Positions 1 through 8,984 of a stretch of DNA of 59,775 nt are shown piece after piece. The stretch covers positions 1 through 59,775 of the forward strand of contig DCHU01000041.1 in assembly GCA_002314915.1 (NCBI GenBank). Reading direction: 5' to 3'. The stretch comes from Caryophanales bacterium UBA1744. GTDB lineage: Bacteria; Bacillota_I; Bacilli_A; RFN20; CAG-826. How positions within the stretch are numbered: the stretch's first letter is position 1; each line of letters begins with the position of its first letter. Both the position numbers and the translations under genes were made by a program. The notes under the pieces were generated by a model that did not search any database, had not been told where the DNA came from, and was given only the letters and a program-made list of their open reading frames with translations.

Positions 1-1689
1 GAGGAAGAAGAGCCAGCTCCTGCACCGGCTCCAACCCCTAGAACGTTGACTGAAAAGGAGAAGTTTGAAGCAAAGCTTTCCCTCATGTCCACAGAGAACC
101 AGATTATCATCCGCGATCTTCACTGTGACCTAGCAGAGGAACTCCCTCCATTTGAATTACCACCTGTTTCTTTATTAAGAACCCCGGTTAACACATCATC
201 TCCTGCCGGCATGGCTGCTGACTGTGAAATTAAGCGTGGTATCATCGACAAACTCTTCGTCGACATGCGTATCGGCGCTCATGTTGAGAGCTACACAATC
301 GGACCATCTGTCACAAGATTCAACATCGTAACAGAGCCAAACGTCCGTGTCAGCGTCATCAACGGCGTCTTAAACGACCTCGCCAAGAGACTCAACGGTA
401 TTCAGCCTCGTTTCCAGGAAGTCGTCATGGGCACTCAGACATCCGGCCTTGAGATTCCTAACGAGAAGAGCGACACCGTTTACTTCAAGGAAATGATGGA
501 CGCTTGTGGATATGGCGAAGAGCGTAAATTCCACATCCCATTTGGAAAAGATATCGCCGGTCACTATGTGACGGGTGATTTAAGAACCTTCCCTCACATG
601 CTCGTCGCAGGTTCAACAGGCTCAGGTAAATCAATCTTCATCCACGGCATCATCATGTCGCTCATCATGAAGAATAGACCTGAAGAGCTTAAGCTCATCC
701 TCGTTGACCCTAAGAGAGTTGAAATGGCTCTCTATAAGGACTTGCCACACCTCTTATGCCCAATCATCAAAGATGTCACACAGGTCAAAGTGTGTTTGGA
801 CAAACTCATTGATGAAATGGAAAGACGTAACCAGGTATTCGAGCAGGCCGGTGTCACAAACATCAAGCAGTTCAACGGCGAATACGCTGAAGAAAACGGA
901 ATCGCAAAGCTCCCGTATATCGTTCTTATTTTGGATGAGTTCGCTGATGCAGTTGACGTCTGTAAGAACATCTCGGACCCAGTCGCTCGTTTAGCCCAGA
1001 AGGCAAGAAGTGCTGGTATCCACATCGTTTTAACAACTCAGAGACCTACAGTTGACGTAGTCAATGGCCGTATCAAGGCCAACTTGCCAACAACAGTCGC
1101 TTTATGGGTAAGATCAGCAACGGACTCATGCACAATCCTCAACGAAGGCGGCGCAGAGAACCTCGCAGGACATGGCGATATGCTCGTCAACTGCCCAGAA
1201 ATCAACAAATGGGCTCTCATCCGTGCGCAAGGCTGCATGGTTTGGAACGACGAAATCAAAGGCGTCTGCAACCACATTCGTGCTCAGCAGAAGACCCATT
1301 ACGACCCGGTGTTCTTGGATTTGCACGACCACGAAGCAGAACAGAAGGCATTTGAAGAGGCAGCAGCTGCCGCTATGCCATCACGTTCTGAGCTTAGAGC
1401 AGCGGAAGGCGCATCCAAATACGAGATGATCAAAGAAGCGGTCATGCAGATGGAATACGTTTCTATCTCCAAGATCCAAAGAGAATTCTCCGTTGGATTC
1501 CCTAGAGCGGGCAAGATATTCAAGCAGCTTCAGGATGAAGGCATCGTTGAACCTAATATCCCTGGACAGGAGACAAACTCCAAAGGTTCCAAGGTCCTCA
1601 TTCACCAAAAGCAGACTTTGAGCGGCGAGAACAAAGGCACAACCGATGGAACAACAACAATCCCAGATGGCTGGGACTTACCTAGATAA
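1..1689 (+). CDS. ftsK: DNA translocase FtsK/SpoIIIE, C-terminal part (5' truncated by window)
   Basis: The reading frame is open from base 1 (Glu/Pro/Ala-rich linker codons precede the first possible start, TTG at 46), so the N-terminal membrane domain lies outside the window. Visible parts are the alpha/beta motor, with Walker A GSTGSGKS at bases 610-633, the LVDPKRVE strand, Walker B LILDEFADA, TTQRP and GDML motifs. A C-terminal winged-helix gamma domain (SKYEMIKEAVMQ...FSVGFPRAGKIF) normally reads orienting DNA motifs and contacts XerD. The family pumps DNA at the septum and activates Xer recombination at dif. A XerD-type gene and a dif-like site occur later in this window. The next gene starts 3 nt after the stop. 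Confidence 0.95.
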   Translation, partial: EEEEPAPAPAPTPRTLTEKEKFEAKLSLMSTENQIIIRDLHCDLAEELPPFELPPVSLLRTPVNTSSPAGMAADCEIKRGIIDKLFVDMRIGAHVESYTIGPSVTRFNIVTEPNVRVSVINGVLNDLAKRLNGIQPRFQEVVMGTQTSGLEIPNEKSDTVYFKEMMDACGYGEERKFHIPFGKDIAGHYVTGDLRTFPHMLVAGSTGSGKSIFIHGIIMSLIMKNRPEELKLILVDPKRVEMALYKDLPHLLCPIIKDVTQVKVCLDKLIDEMERRNQVFEQAGVTNIKQFNGEYAEENGIAKLPYIVLILDEFADAVDVCKNISDPVARLAQKARSAGIHIVLTTQRPTVDVVNGRIKANLPTTVALWVRSATDSCTILNEGGAENLAGHGDMLVNCPEINKWALIRAQGCMVWNDEIKGVCNHIRAQQKTHYDPVFLDLHDHEAEQKAFEEAAAAAMPSRSELRAAEGASKYEMIKEAVMQMEYVSISKIQREFSVGFPRAGKIFKQLQDEGIVEPNIPGQETNSKGSKVLIHQKQTLSGENKGTTDGTTTIPDGWDLPR

Positions 1690-1692
1690 CTT

Positions 1693-3807
1693 ATGAAAGA
1701 CACCTTTTTATCAGCAAGATTAGTGGAGAAAGACCTGATTCGACTCAGCGTCTTTTCCGCGACCCCTTATCAAAAATTCGAGGTCAAGCTCATCGTTGAT
1801 GATGTAGAAGAGGTGAAACTTACTTCAACAAAATTCGTTTCAACCCCAAATTCCATGATGTTTGATTACAGATTGGATAAACCTCTCCCATTAGGGCATA
1901 GCTATGCTATTGCTCTAGTTGGGTGGGCAATAATACCTCTTGATATGTCGGAAGTTCCTACATTTCCTTCTTTCAATGAGGCTTTCTACTACGATGGCGA
2001 TGACTTAGGCGCAACATACTCAAAAGAGGAGACTAGTTTTGCTCTTTGGGCACCTGTTGCAAGCGAAGTAACGCTCAAATTCCGCAAGAGAACATCTACC
2101 AGATGGCATTACCATCCGATGGAGAGAAGCGCCAAAGGCGTATACCGTTTAACGATCAAAGGCGATATGGAATACGCAGAGTATCTCTACATCGTCACAA
2201 ATTCAGGCGTTTCTAGAGTCGCTACCGACCCATACGCAAAAGCATCAAGCCCAAACGGCGAAAGCTCTGTCGTCTTAGATATGAGCCGTTTTAATGGCAT
2301 TCCAAGCAATGAAGAAGGCCTTTCAAGGCTCAATTCTTATATAGATGCCATCATTTATGAGGGAAATGTGAGGGATTTGACAATCGACCCGCACACAAAT
2401 ATCGAAAACAAGGGCACATTCAAAGCCCTATACCAGGAAGGTTGTTTAACTAAAGGCGGTCATCCAGCAGGTTTTGATTATATCAAATCTCTTGGAATCA
2501 CCCATCTTCAGCTCCTTCCTATAGCGGATTTCAAAACCGTTAATGAGCTTCATCCTGAAGAGAAATACAACTGGGGTTACGACCCTCAGCAGTATATGGT
2601 TCCTGAGGGAAGCTATGCATCTGATGTCCTAGACCCAGAATGCAGAATCAGGGAATGTAAGGAGATGATTTCTTCTTATCACAAAGCCGGAATCAAGATA
2701 GTTATGGATGTCGTTTTCAATCACGTCTATGACTACGTAAACTCCAGCTTTGAGAAGATAGTCCCTAACTATTACTTCAGAAAGAGGGCGACATCCGCCT
2801 TAAGCAATTGCAGTGGATGCGGAAATGACCTCGCAACCGAAAAACAGATGGTGAGAAAACTCATCCTCGATGCCTGCAAATGGTGGATCGATATGTATAG
2901 AGTCGATGGATTCCGTTTTGATTTAATGGGTCTCGTCGATGTTGAAACATTGAACTTAATCAGAGATTACGCCCGATCAGTTAAACCCGACTTCATGTTA
3001 TATGGAGAAGGCTGGAACATGGATCAGGAGACAAGAGTCCCTTTAGGGAAGATGGAGAATGCAAAACTATTAAAAGACTTCGCTTTCTTCAATGATTCAT
3101 TTAGGGAATACAACAAAAAGTACTTAACCCATGATTTCTATCATAATGGTGGTTATAAGTACGCATTGATGGGTTCTAGCATGACTTATTCCCAAATCCA
3201 TGCGAAATGGGATGATGCGGTGCAGTCCATCAACTACATCGAATGCCACGACAATGCGACATTCTTCGACTACATAACTAAAGAGTTAGGAGACACTCCA
3301 ACTCTAGAAAACAAACTCGGATTGTGCTCACTCGGACTCGTTTCGATTCTCATATCAAACGGCGTCCCATTCATCCACGCGGGACAGGAGATCGGATTGT
3401 CAAAATTCGGCAAGGATAACACCTACAATTTAGGTGATTCCTTCAACCAGTTCCCATACGATTTAGTGGATGAAAGATTCGATATGGTCGAACGTTTTAA
3501 AGGAATGGTCAACGCTAGAAAAACAAGCAGACTCTTCCTTACCTCGGCATCAAAAGACTTCGCTTCATACGTCGAGTTCGATGACCTTGAGAGAAGTGTG
3601 GTTATGACGATTAAAAATCCGATCACATACCCTCAGTTCAAGGCGGTTCAGCTCATAGTTAATCCAACGTTCCATCTGGTGACAAAGCGTTATGACGAAC
3701 CTGTGACCCTCCTTATTGGAACGGCAGGCGACGTCAGCAAAGCAAACTTCCAAATGGAAACCGTCATGGTTAACCATTGCAGCTGCATAATGGTAGGAAT
3801 CAAATAG
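1693..3807 (+). CDS. pulA: Type I pullulanase (GH13 debranching enzyme)
   Basis: 704 aa. It hydrolyses alpha-1,6 branches of pullulan, starch or glycogen. The order is an N-terminal beta domain, a CBM48-like segment (about residues 100-170), then the GH13 barrel with the pullulanase signature YNWGYDP. The likely catalytic set is D410 (GFRFDLMG), E439 (YGEGW) and D520 (ECHDN). There is no signal peptide, so the enzyme probably acts in the cytosol on glycogen or imported maltodextrins. It follows ftsK by 3 nt and precedes the acyltransferase by 1 nt, so the three are probably co-transcribed although unrelated in function. Length fits the intracellular type I enzymes. Confidence 0.93.
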   Translation: MKDTFLSARLVEKDLIRLSVFSATPYQKFEVKLIVDDVEEVKLTSTKFVSTPNSMMFDYRLDKPLPLGHSYAIALVGWAIIPLDMSEVPTFPSFNEAFYYDGDDLGATYSKEETSFALWAPVASEVTLKFRKRTSTRWHYHPMERSAKGVYRLTIKGDMEYAEYLYIVTNSGVSRVATDPYAKASSPNGESSVVLDMSRFNGIPSNEEGLSRLNSYIDAIIYEGNVRDLTIDPHTNIENKGTFKALYQEGCLTKGGHPAGFDYIKSLGITHLQLLPIADFKTVNELHPEEKYNWGYDPQQYMVPEGSYASDVLDPECRIRECKEMISSYHKAGIKIVMDVVFNHVYDYVNSSFEKIVPNYYFRKRATSALSNCSGCGNDLATEKQMVRKLILDACKWWIDMYRVDGFRFDLMGLVDVETLNLIRDYARSVKPDFMLYGEGWNMDQETRVPLGKMENAKLLKDFAFFNDSFREYNKKYLTHDFYHNGGYKYALMGSSMTYSQIHAKWDDAVQSINYIECHDNATFFDYITKELGDTPTLENKLGLCSLGLVSILISNGVPFIHAGQEIGLSKFGKDNTYNLGDSFNQFPYDLVDERFDMVERFKGMVNARKTSRLFLTSASKDFASYVEFDDLERSVVMTIKNPITYPQFKAVQLIVNPTFHLVTKRYDEPVTLLIGTAGDVSKANFQMETVMVNHCSCIMVGIK

Positions 3808-3808
3808 T

Positions 3809-4609
3809 ATGTGGAAATGGATAAGGGTAGTGCTAACAGATGGATTGAGAATCCTTTGGATAGACTTGTTCTACCTCATCAGATACTCAAGACATCCAGA
3901 GAAATACCCATTAGAGAAAAGATATAAGGTCGTAAGGAACCTGATAGTTCATCTTCTAAAGTCGTATCACGGCTACTTTAAGATTGAGAACGAGGAAATA
4001 CTCAAGAATGCCACTGAAGGCGGCAAGAAAGTCCTAATTGTGAGCAATCACCTGTCTTTCACAGATTCTCTTGCGATGATTGCGGTATCAGAAAAGCCTT
4101 TGGCTTTCGTTGCTAAGAAAGACACCTACAAAATGTTCGTAGTCGGAAGATGCGCTAGAGCGATTGGTTGCCTATTCATGGATAGAAGCGATTTGAGACA
4201 GTCATTACAAATTATTAGAAGTGCCTCAAACCTCCTGAAGGACGGCACTCAGAATGTTCTTATCTTCCCGGAAGGAACAAGAAACAAAGACTTAAACGCT
4301 CCGTTGCTTGATATGCATCCAGGCTCCCTTAAAGCGGGCACCCTTGCAAAAGCCTCAATCGTTGTCGTTGCCTCATTTGGAAACCACAGAATCCTCGATA
4401 AGGAGCACAACTATAAGAGACATCTTCTCCATTACAAATACCTTGAGGAAATCACTCCTGAGCAGTATGCCGGAATGGAAACGGTTGAACTTATCTCTAA
4501 AATTAGAGATACATTGCAAGCTGGCGTTAATGAATTGCGCGAATACGACGCAAAGTTCATCGAAGAAGGCAAGCACAAAATACCTCTGAGAAAAGGTGAC
4601 ATAGACTAA
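3809..4609 (+). CDS. plsC: 1-acyl-sn-glycerol-3-phosphate acyltransferase (PlsC family)
   Basis: 266 aa. It transfers an acyl chain to lysophosphatidic acid to make phosphatidic acid at the membrane. Seen: a hydrophobic N-terminal stretch (about residues 8-25), motif I NHLSFTD (residues 80-86, giving the catalytic H and D) and motif III FPEGTR (153-158). The glycerol-3-phosphate acyltransferase partner of the pathway, PlsY, is encoded at 57841-58590. The gene is last in the ftsK-pulA-plsC run and is followed by a strong terminator. Which lysophospholipid it prefers cannot be read from the sequence. Confidence 0.88.
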   Translation: MWKWIRVVLTDGLRILWIDLFYLIRYSRHPEKYPLEKRYKVVRNLIVHLLKSYHGYFKIENEEILKNATEGGKKVLIVSNHLSFTDSLAMIAVSEKPLAFVAKKDTYKMFVVGRCARAIGCLFMDRSDLRQSLQIIRSASNLLKDGTQNVLIFPEGTRNKDLNAPLLDMHPGSLKAGTLAKASIVVVASFGNHRILDKEHNYKRHLLHYKYLEEITPEQYAGMETVELISKIRDTLQAGVNELREYDAKFIEEGKHKIPLRKGDID

Positions 4610-4625
4610 AAGAAAAGCAAAAAGA

Positions 4626-4662
4626 AAAAGTGGATGAGGGCTTTTTACCCTTGTCCACTTTT
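4626..4662. terminator. Bidirectional intrinsic terminator between plsC and rsmF
   Basis: A hairpin with outer stem AAAAGTGGA (4626-4634) / TCCACTTTT (4654-4662) and inner AGGG/CCCT. T-runs on either strand serve both plsC and the converging methyltransferase gene. Confidence 0.85.
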
Positions 4663-4693
4663 ATCCTAGCACTTCAGATTGGAGGCTTATTTT

Positions 4694-5995
4694 TTATTTG
4701 TTTGGATCCCAATCTCTTCTAAGACCTTTTGGATAGTGGTTCTTAGCAACTCCCTGAGTTACCTTGACGAATCCCAAATTCTGAGAATCATAGGAGATGA
4801 TGTAGAAGCCGTCTGGTTTATCAAGAGGGAATGTTTCGCCTCTGATATAGGCTCTAGCGTGCTCAAGTGGAAGTGGGATTGAATAGTCTGGGGTTAAGAA
4901 GTGAGCGAGGTGGTGGTCTGGGATGTAGATGTCTCTCATCTCGAACAACTTAACGCCGTATCTTAAGATATTTAAGTGGCTGACGTCGAAGTGCTGATAG
5001 AGTGAGTAGAATTTGCTTCTCATCATCTCGTTTGATCTTCCGAGCAATCCGAAGTCTTCGATGAAGAGCTTGTATCTCTGGTTTTCTTCAACCTTTCTCT
5101 CGTATTTGCGGAGAACACCAGGTTTTCTAATTAAGCAGACGAACTGCCCTTCGCCTCTGAACTTGTGTGGATAGAGGTAAATTGACTCTGGAATGTCTTT
5201 TCCGTGATAGAAACTCTCGTCATCAACATGAGCAGGGATGAACTCGAGTTCTGGGTGTTTTGCCTTAAAGGCAAGGAGTGTACCTTCGTTCTCTTCATAG
5301 GAGAATGAGCAGGTGCTATATGCGATCGTGCCGCCTTCCTTAAGCATCGTGTATGCATACTCAAGGATTTCGATCTGTTTCTTGGAGTTTCTCTTAACCT
5401 TTTCGACCGACCAGTCGTTCTTGGCTAAGTCATTCTTTCTCATCATAGCTGAACCGCTGCAAGGAGCATCGACGATGATCTTGTCGAATGTGTTCTTGAA
5501 GTGGATGTAGGAGAAGACAAAGTCATTTGATGCAACGATGATGTTTCCGCGGCCCATACGTTCAACGTTCTGGGACATGGCTTTTGCTCTAGGATAAGAG
5601 ATATCGTTAGCGATAATGCAGCCTTTGTCGTTCATTGCGAGGGAGCAACCGATTGATTTGCCGCCTGGAGCTGCGCAGATATCAAGAATTACGTCATCTT
5701 CTTCTGGCTGAAGGAAGAATGGAACCATCATTGCAGAGGCATCCTGAATGGAGAAAACTCCATTATCGTAAAAGATGTTCTTGCCGAAGTCGTAGACTTC
5801 TTTATCATAATAGTAAGCGTGGTTTACGAAAGGGTGCTTCTTGACTAGAGGATATCTCTTTACGAATTCCTCGTCGCTAAGCTTCTTTGTGTTGAGGAGT
5901 AAGCAGTGGGTGACTTCTTCATTTTCCATGGCAGTCACTAAGTCGCTGGCTTCTTGTTCAGATAAGTAGTTTAATAATGATGATTTGAATTCCAT
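4694..5995 (-). CDS. rsmF: RsmF/NSUN-like rRNA cytosine-C5 methyltransferase
   Basis: 433 aa. It is an S-adenosylmethionine-dependent m5C RNA methyltransferase of the NOL1/NOP2/Sun family. Seen: SAM loop DICAAPGGKS, motif IV DAPCSGSAMMRK with its Cys, and motif VI YSTCSF with the catalytic Cys. About 150 further residues match the C-terminal region of RsmF-type enzymes, which modify 16S rRNA (C1407 in E. coli) rather than tRNA. The exact target nucleotide is inferred. It is a single-gene minus-strand unit facing pdp, with a promoter whose -10 box lies 6 nt from the ATG. Confidence 0.88.
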   Translation of the reverse strand: MEFKSSLLNYLSEQEASDLVTAMENEEVTHCLLLNTKKLSDEEFVKRYPLVKKHPFVNHAYYYDKEVYDFGKNIFYDNGVFSIQDASAMMVPFFLQPEEDDVILDICAAPGGKSIGCSLAMNDKGCIIANDISYPRAKAMSQNVERMGRGNIIVASNDFVFSYIHFKNTFDKIIVDAPCSGSAMMRKNDLAKNDWSVEKVKRNSKKQIEILEYAYTMLKEGGTIAYSTCSFSYEENEGTLLAFKAKHPELEFIPAHVDDESFYHGKDIPESIYLYPHKFRGEGQFVCLIRKPGVLRKYERKVEENQRYKLFIEDFGLLGRSNEMMRSKFYSLYQHFDVSHLNILRYGVKLFEMRDIYIPDHHLAHFLTPDYSIPLPLEHARAYIRGETFPLDKPDGFYIISYDSQNLGFVKVTQGVAKNHYPKGLRRDWDPNK

Positions 5996-6055
5996 GCGTT
6001 TATTATAATAAATAAAGTGACTATATGTAAATATTTTCAGAAAGGATTTTCATCT
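5996..6055. promoter_or_regulatory. Divergent promoter region rsmF / pdp with palindromic -10
   Basis: The short gap holds TTTATTATAATAAA, which equals its own reverse complement, so a TATAAT box can be read on both strands. On the minus strand it is TTTACA, 18 nt, TATAAT, 6 nt, ATG (rsmF). On the plus strand pdp has a GAAAGGA ribosome-binding site before its ATG. I could not settle a convincing plus-strand -35. Confidence 0.55.
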
Positions 6056-7360
6056 ATGAGAATGGTAGATATTATCGAGAGAAAAAGAGACGGTGTCACA
6101 TTAAGTGATGCCGAGATTAGATTCTTTGTTGAAGGATACACCAAAGGAGAGATTCCTGATTATCAGGCTTCCTCGTTCGCAATGGCCACTCTTTTTAGAG
6201 GCATGAATAAGGAAGAAATCGCAACATTGACAGATGCCATGATGCACTCTGGAGATGTCATTGATTTATCCTCAATCAAAGGTGTTAAGGTTGACAAACA
6301 TTCAACAGGTGGAGTTGGCGATAAAACATCCCTTGCCTTAGGACCATTAGTCGCTGCATGCGGCGCAAAAGTCGCTAAGATGTCAGGCCGTGGATTAGGC
6401 CACACAGGCGGTACACTAGACAAGATGGAATCAATCCCTGGAATGAAAATAGAGGTCAACGAAGAAGACTTCATCAAACAGGTCAACGAAATTGGAATCG
6501 CCATTATCGGACAGACAAAGAAACTAGTCCCTGCAGACAAGAAACTCTATGCATTGAGAGACGTCACAGGAACAGTTGAATCGATACCTTTAATCGCTTC
6601 ATCAATCATGTCAAAGAAACTTGCATCTGGATCTGATGCAATCCTTTTGGACGTCAAATTCGGACGTGGCGCATTCATGAAAACACTCGATAGCGCCAAA
6701 GAATTAGCGGAAACAATGGTTGAAATCGGTGATTCTCTAAAGAGAGATACAAGAGCAATCATCACAGACATGAATCAGCCACTTGGTTTAGCGGTTGGTA
6801 ACGCACTCGAAGTCAAAGAGGCGATCGACACATTAAACGGCCACGGTCCAAAAGACTTTGTGGAGCTTGTTAGAAACGCAGGATCAATTATGCTTCAGCA
6901 GGCAGGAATCGCAAAAGATATGGAAGATGGCTACAGATTAATCGATAACGCAATCGCTGATAGAAGCGGTCTTGAGAAACTCAAAGCACTTGTGAAAGCG
7001 CAGGGTGGAGACGAGTCATACATCACAAATCCAGAGCAATTCCCAGTCGCCAAGAATATCGTCGAAATCAAGTCAGACGTTGCGGGATATGTCGAGAGAA
7101 TCGACTCCCTTGAAATTGGCTTATCGGCAATGAGATTAGGAGCGGGAAGAGAGACTATGGCTGACAAGATTGACATGTCCGCCGGAATCCTCTTAAAGAA
7201 GAAGGTTGGAGACAAAGTTGAAGTGGGAGAAGTCCTTGCTTTAGCCCATACTAACCACGAATCTTTCGCAAAAGAATTGGAAGATATCAGACACGCATTC
7301 AACATCTCTCCAGCTGAAATCAAAGTTGATCCAATCGTTCACGCATATATTAAGAAATAA
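6056..7360 (+). CDS. pdp: Pyrimidine-nucleoside phosphorylase
   Basis: 434 aa from the ATG at 6056. An in-frame GTG 39 nt upstream has no ribosome-binding site and adds an unconserved leader, whereas the chosen ATG follows AGAAAGGATTTT. The protein phosphorolyses uridine, deoxyuridine or thymidine to the base plus (deoxy)ribose-1-phosphate. The family signature is KHSTGGVGDKTSLALGP, with MSGRGLGHTGGTLDKM after it, and the length is typical of Firmicutes Pdp. The product sugar phosphate is the substrate of phosphopentomutase, encoded at 47915-49117. It heads a packed operon with dtd (2-nt gap) and mnmA. Confidence 0.94.
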   Translation: MRMVDIIERKRDGVTLSDAEIRFFVEGYTKGEIPDYQASSFAMATLFRGMNKEEIATLTDAMMHSGDVIDLSSIKGVKVDKHSTGGVGDKTSLALGPLVAACGAKVAKMSGRGLGHTGGTLDKMESIPGMKIEVNEEDFIKQVNEIGIAIIGQTKKLVPADKKLYALRDVTGTVESIPLIASSIMSKKLASGSDAILLDVKFGRGAFMKTLDSAKELAETMVEIGDSLKRDTRAIITDMNQPLGLAVGNALEVKEAIDTLNGHGPKDFVELVRNAGSIMLQQAGIAKDMEDGYRLIDNAIADRSGLEKLKALVKAQGGDESYITNPEQFPVAKNIVEIKSDVAGYVERIDSLEIGLSAMRLGAGRETMADKIDMSAGILLKKKVGDKVEVGEVLALAHTNHESFAKELEDIRHAFNISPAEIKVDPIVHAYIKK

Positions 7361-7362
7361 AG

Positions 7363-7824
7363 ATGAAAGTATTATTACAGTTAGTTAAATACGCCTCGGT
7401 TACCATTGACGGCGAAAAAGTGGCGTCAATTGACCATGGTTTCCTCCTTTTTACAGGTTTTAAAGAAGGTGACACCGAGGAAACATGCCACAAGATGGCA
7501 GAAAAGATTTCAAAACTCAGAATTTTCCCTGATGAAAACGGCAAAACAAACAAGTCCATCTTTGATGTTGGCGGAAATGTTTTGAGCGTTTCGCAGTTCA
7601 CGCTCTATGCAAATTGCAGTGAAGGCAACCGTCCATCATTCGTAAATGCCATGAGACCAGAGCGTTCTAAGCCATTATTTGCCTTATTCAACAATATGCT
7701 CAGAGAAAAGTTCCCTAAGCTTGAGACAGGCGTTTTCGGTGCAGACATGAAAGTAGAACTTTTGAATGACGGACCATTCACTCTTGTGTTAGACTCTGAC
7801 GAGTTATTCGGAGGGAAGAAATGA
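7363..7824 (+). CDS. dtd: D-aminoacyl-tRNA deacylase
   Basis: 153 aa. It hydrolyses D-amino acids (and glycine on tRNA-Ala) from mischarged tRNAs. Motifs seen: SQFTLYA in the middle and NDGPFT near the C-terminus, the latter carrying the Gly-cisPro dipeptide that excludes L-amino acids. Length is typical. It starts 2 nt after pdp. Its TGA stop overlaps the ATG of mnmA (ATGA), a sign of translational coupling and evidence that UGA is a stop in this organism. Confidence 0.93.
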   Translation: MKVLLQLVKYASVTIDGEKVASIDHGFLLFTGFKEGDTEETCHKMAEKISKLRIFPDENGKTNKSIFDVGGNVLSVSQFTLYANCSEGNRPSFVNAMRPERSKPLFALFNNMLREKFPKLETGVFGADMKVELLNDGPFTLVLDSDELFGGKK

Positions 7825-8954
7825 AAGTCTTGTTAGGTTTCTCTGGCGGAGTTGATTCATCGATCGCTGCCTACAAACTAAAAGAAGCGGGATACGACGT
7901 CACCGGCGCTTTCATGCGCAACTGGGATGCTTTCGCTAATGGAGACTTCCTTGGAAACCCAACAATAAACAATGATCAGTGCCCTCAGGAAGCCGATTAT
8001 CAGGACGCTGTAGCAGTCGCTGAGAAACTCGGAATCCCTCTATTGCGAGTTGATTTCGTTAAAGAATATTGGGACTCAGTATTTACCTACTTCTTAGAAG
8101 AATATAAAAAGGGAAGAACACCAAACCCAGATGTCTTATGTAATAAGAACATTAAGTTTGACTCATTCCTCAAGTTCGCAAAAGACAACGGATTCGACTG
8201 CATTGCAATGGGACACTATGCAAAACGCGGTCAGTTTGAAGGACATGACTATTTATATAAGCCATTTGATAAGGCAAAAGATCAGACATACTTCCTTTGC
8301 CAGATTAACGAAGAGCAAATCGCAAGCTGCTTATTCCCAATGGAAGACATCACAAAAGTGGAGTCACGTGAAATCGCTAGAAAACTCGGATTGACCGAAG
8401 TTGCCGATAAACACGGCTCAACAGGCGTATGTTTCATTGGAGAACGTAACTTCAGACAGTTCTTGATGAACTATTTCCCAGCTCAGGATGGAGATATCGT
8501 CGATATTGAGACCGGAAAGAAGATCGGAAGACATGTCGGCGTACTCTATTACACCCTAGGACAGCGAAAAGGTCTCGGCATAGGCGGAATCAAGGATGGT
8601 CCGACTAAACCTTGGTTCGTCTGTAAGAAAGACGTTAAAAACAACATTTTATATGTTGCTTCAGGAAACGAAGATGAACATCTCAACTCAGATGTTTCAA
8701 TAATCACCGACATAAACTGGGTTGGACCGAAGCCAACTGAACCAATTCACGTTGGCGTTAAATTCAGATATAGACAGCAGGATTGCCCATGTATGTTGGA
8801 GTGGGATGGCGACACCATCAAACTCACACATGATGAACCATATAAGGCGGTCACACCTGGACAATACGCAGTATTCTATACCTTAGAAGAGGGAAGAATG
8901 CTCGGCGGTGGAATCATTGACCAGATATATTACAAAGGAAAAAGGGTTAACTAA
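7821..8954 (+). CDS. mnmA: tRNA-specific 2-thiouridylase MnmA
   Basis: 377 aa. It makes 2-thiouridine at wobble position 34 of Lys, Glu and Gln tRNAs. Seen: PP-loop ATP-binding motif GFSGGVDSS (residues 6-14), the substrate loop PNPDVLCNKNIKF with C107, and GSTGVCFIG with C204, the expected catalytic Cys pair. The C-terminal beta-barrel domain is present. It overlaps dtd by 4 nt, and its last codons lie inside the terminator hairpin. No IscS-type cysteine desulfurase lies next to it. Confidence 0.95.
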   Translation: MKVLLGFSGGVDSSIAAYKLKEAGYDVTGAFMRNWDAFANGDFLGNPTINNDQCPQEADYQDAVAVAEKLGIPLLRVDFVKEYWDSVFTYFLEEYKKGRTPNPDVLCNKNIKFDSFLKFAKDNGFDCIAMGHYAKRGQFEGHDYLYKPFDKAKDQTYFLCQINEEQIASCLFPMEDITKVESREIARKLGLTEVADKHGSTGVCFIGERNFRQFLMNYFPAQDGDIVDIETGKKIGRHVGVLYYTLGQRKGLGIGGIKDGPTKPWFVCKKDVKNNILYVASGNEDEHLNSDVSIITDINWVGPKPTEPIHVGVKFRYRQQDCPCMLEWDGDTIKLTHDEPYKAVTPGQYAVFYTLEEGRMLGGGIIDQIYYKGKRVN

Positions 8955-8968
8955 TTGCTAACCCTTTT
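8940..8968. terminator. Bidirectional terminator after mnmA / CE6 esterase
   Basis: AAAAGGGTTA (8940-8949) pairs with TAACCCTTTT (8959-8968). The left arm includes the end of mnmA. It serves both converging genes. Confidence 0.85.
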
Positions 8969-8984
8969 ACTTTTGCTTAGTTTA

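Noticed and set aside
1..1689. FtsK-like conjugation ATPase of an integrative element
   Set aside because: The C-terminal gamma domain and LVDPKRVE motor sequence are those of chromosomal FtsK/SpoIIIE, and no relaxase or transfer genes are present.
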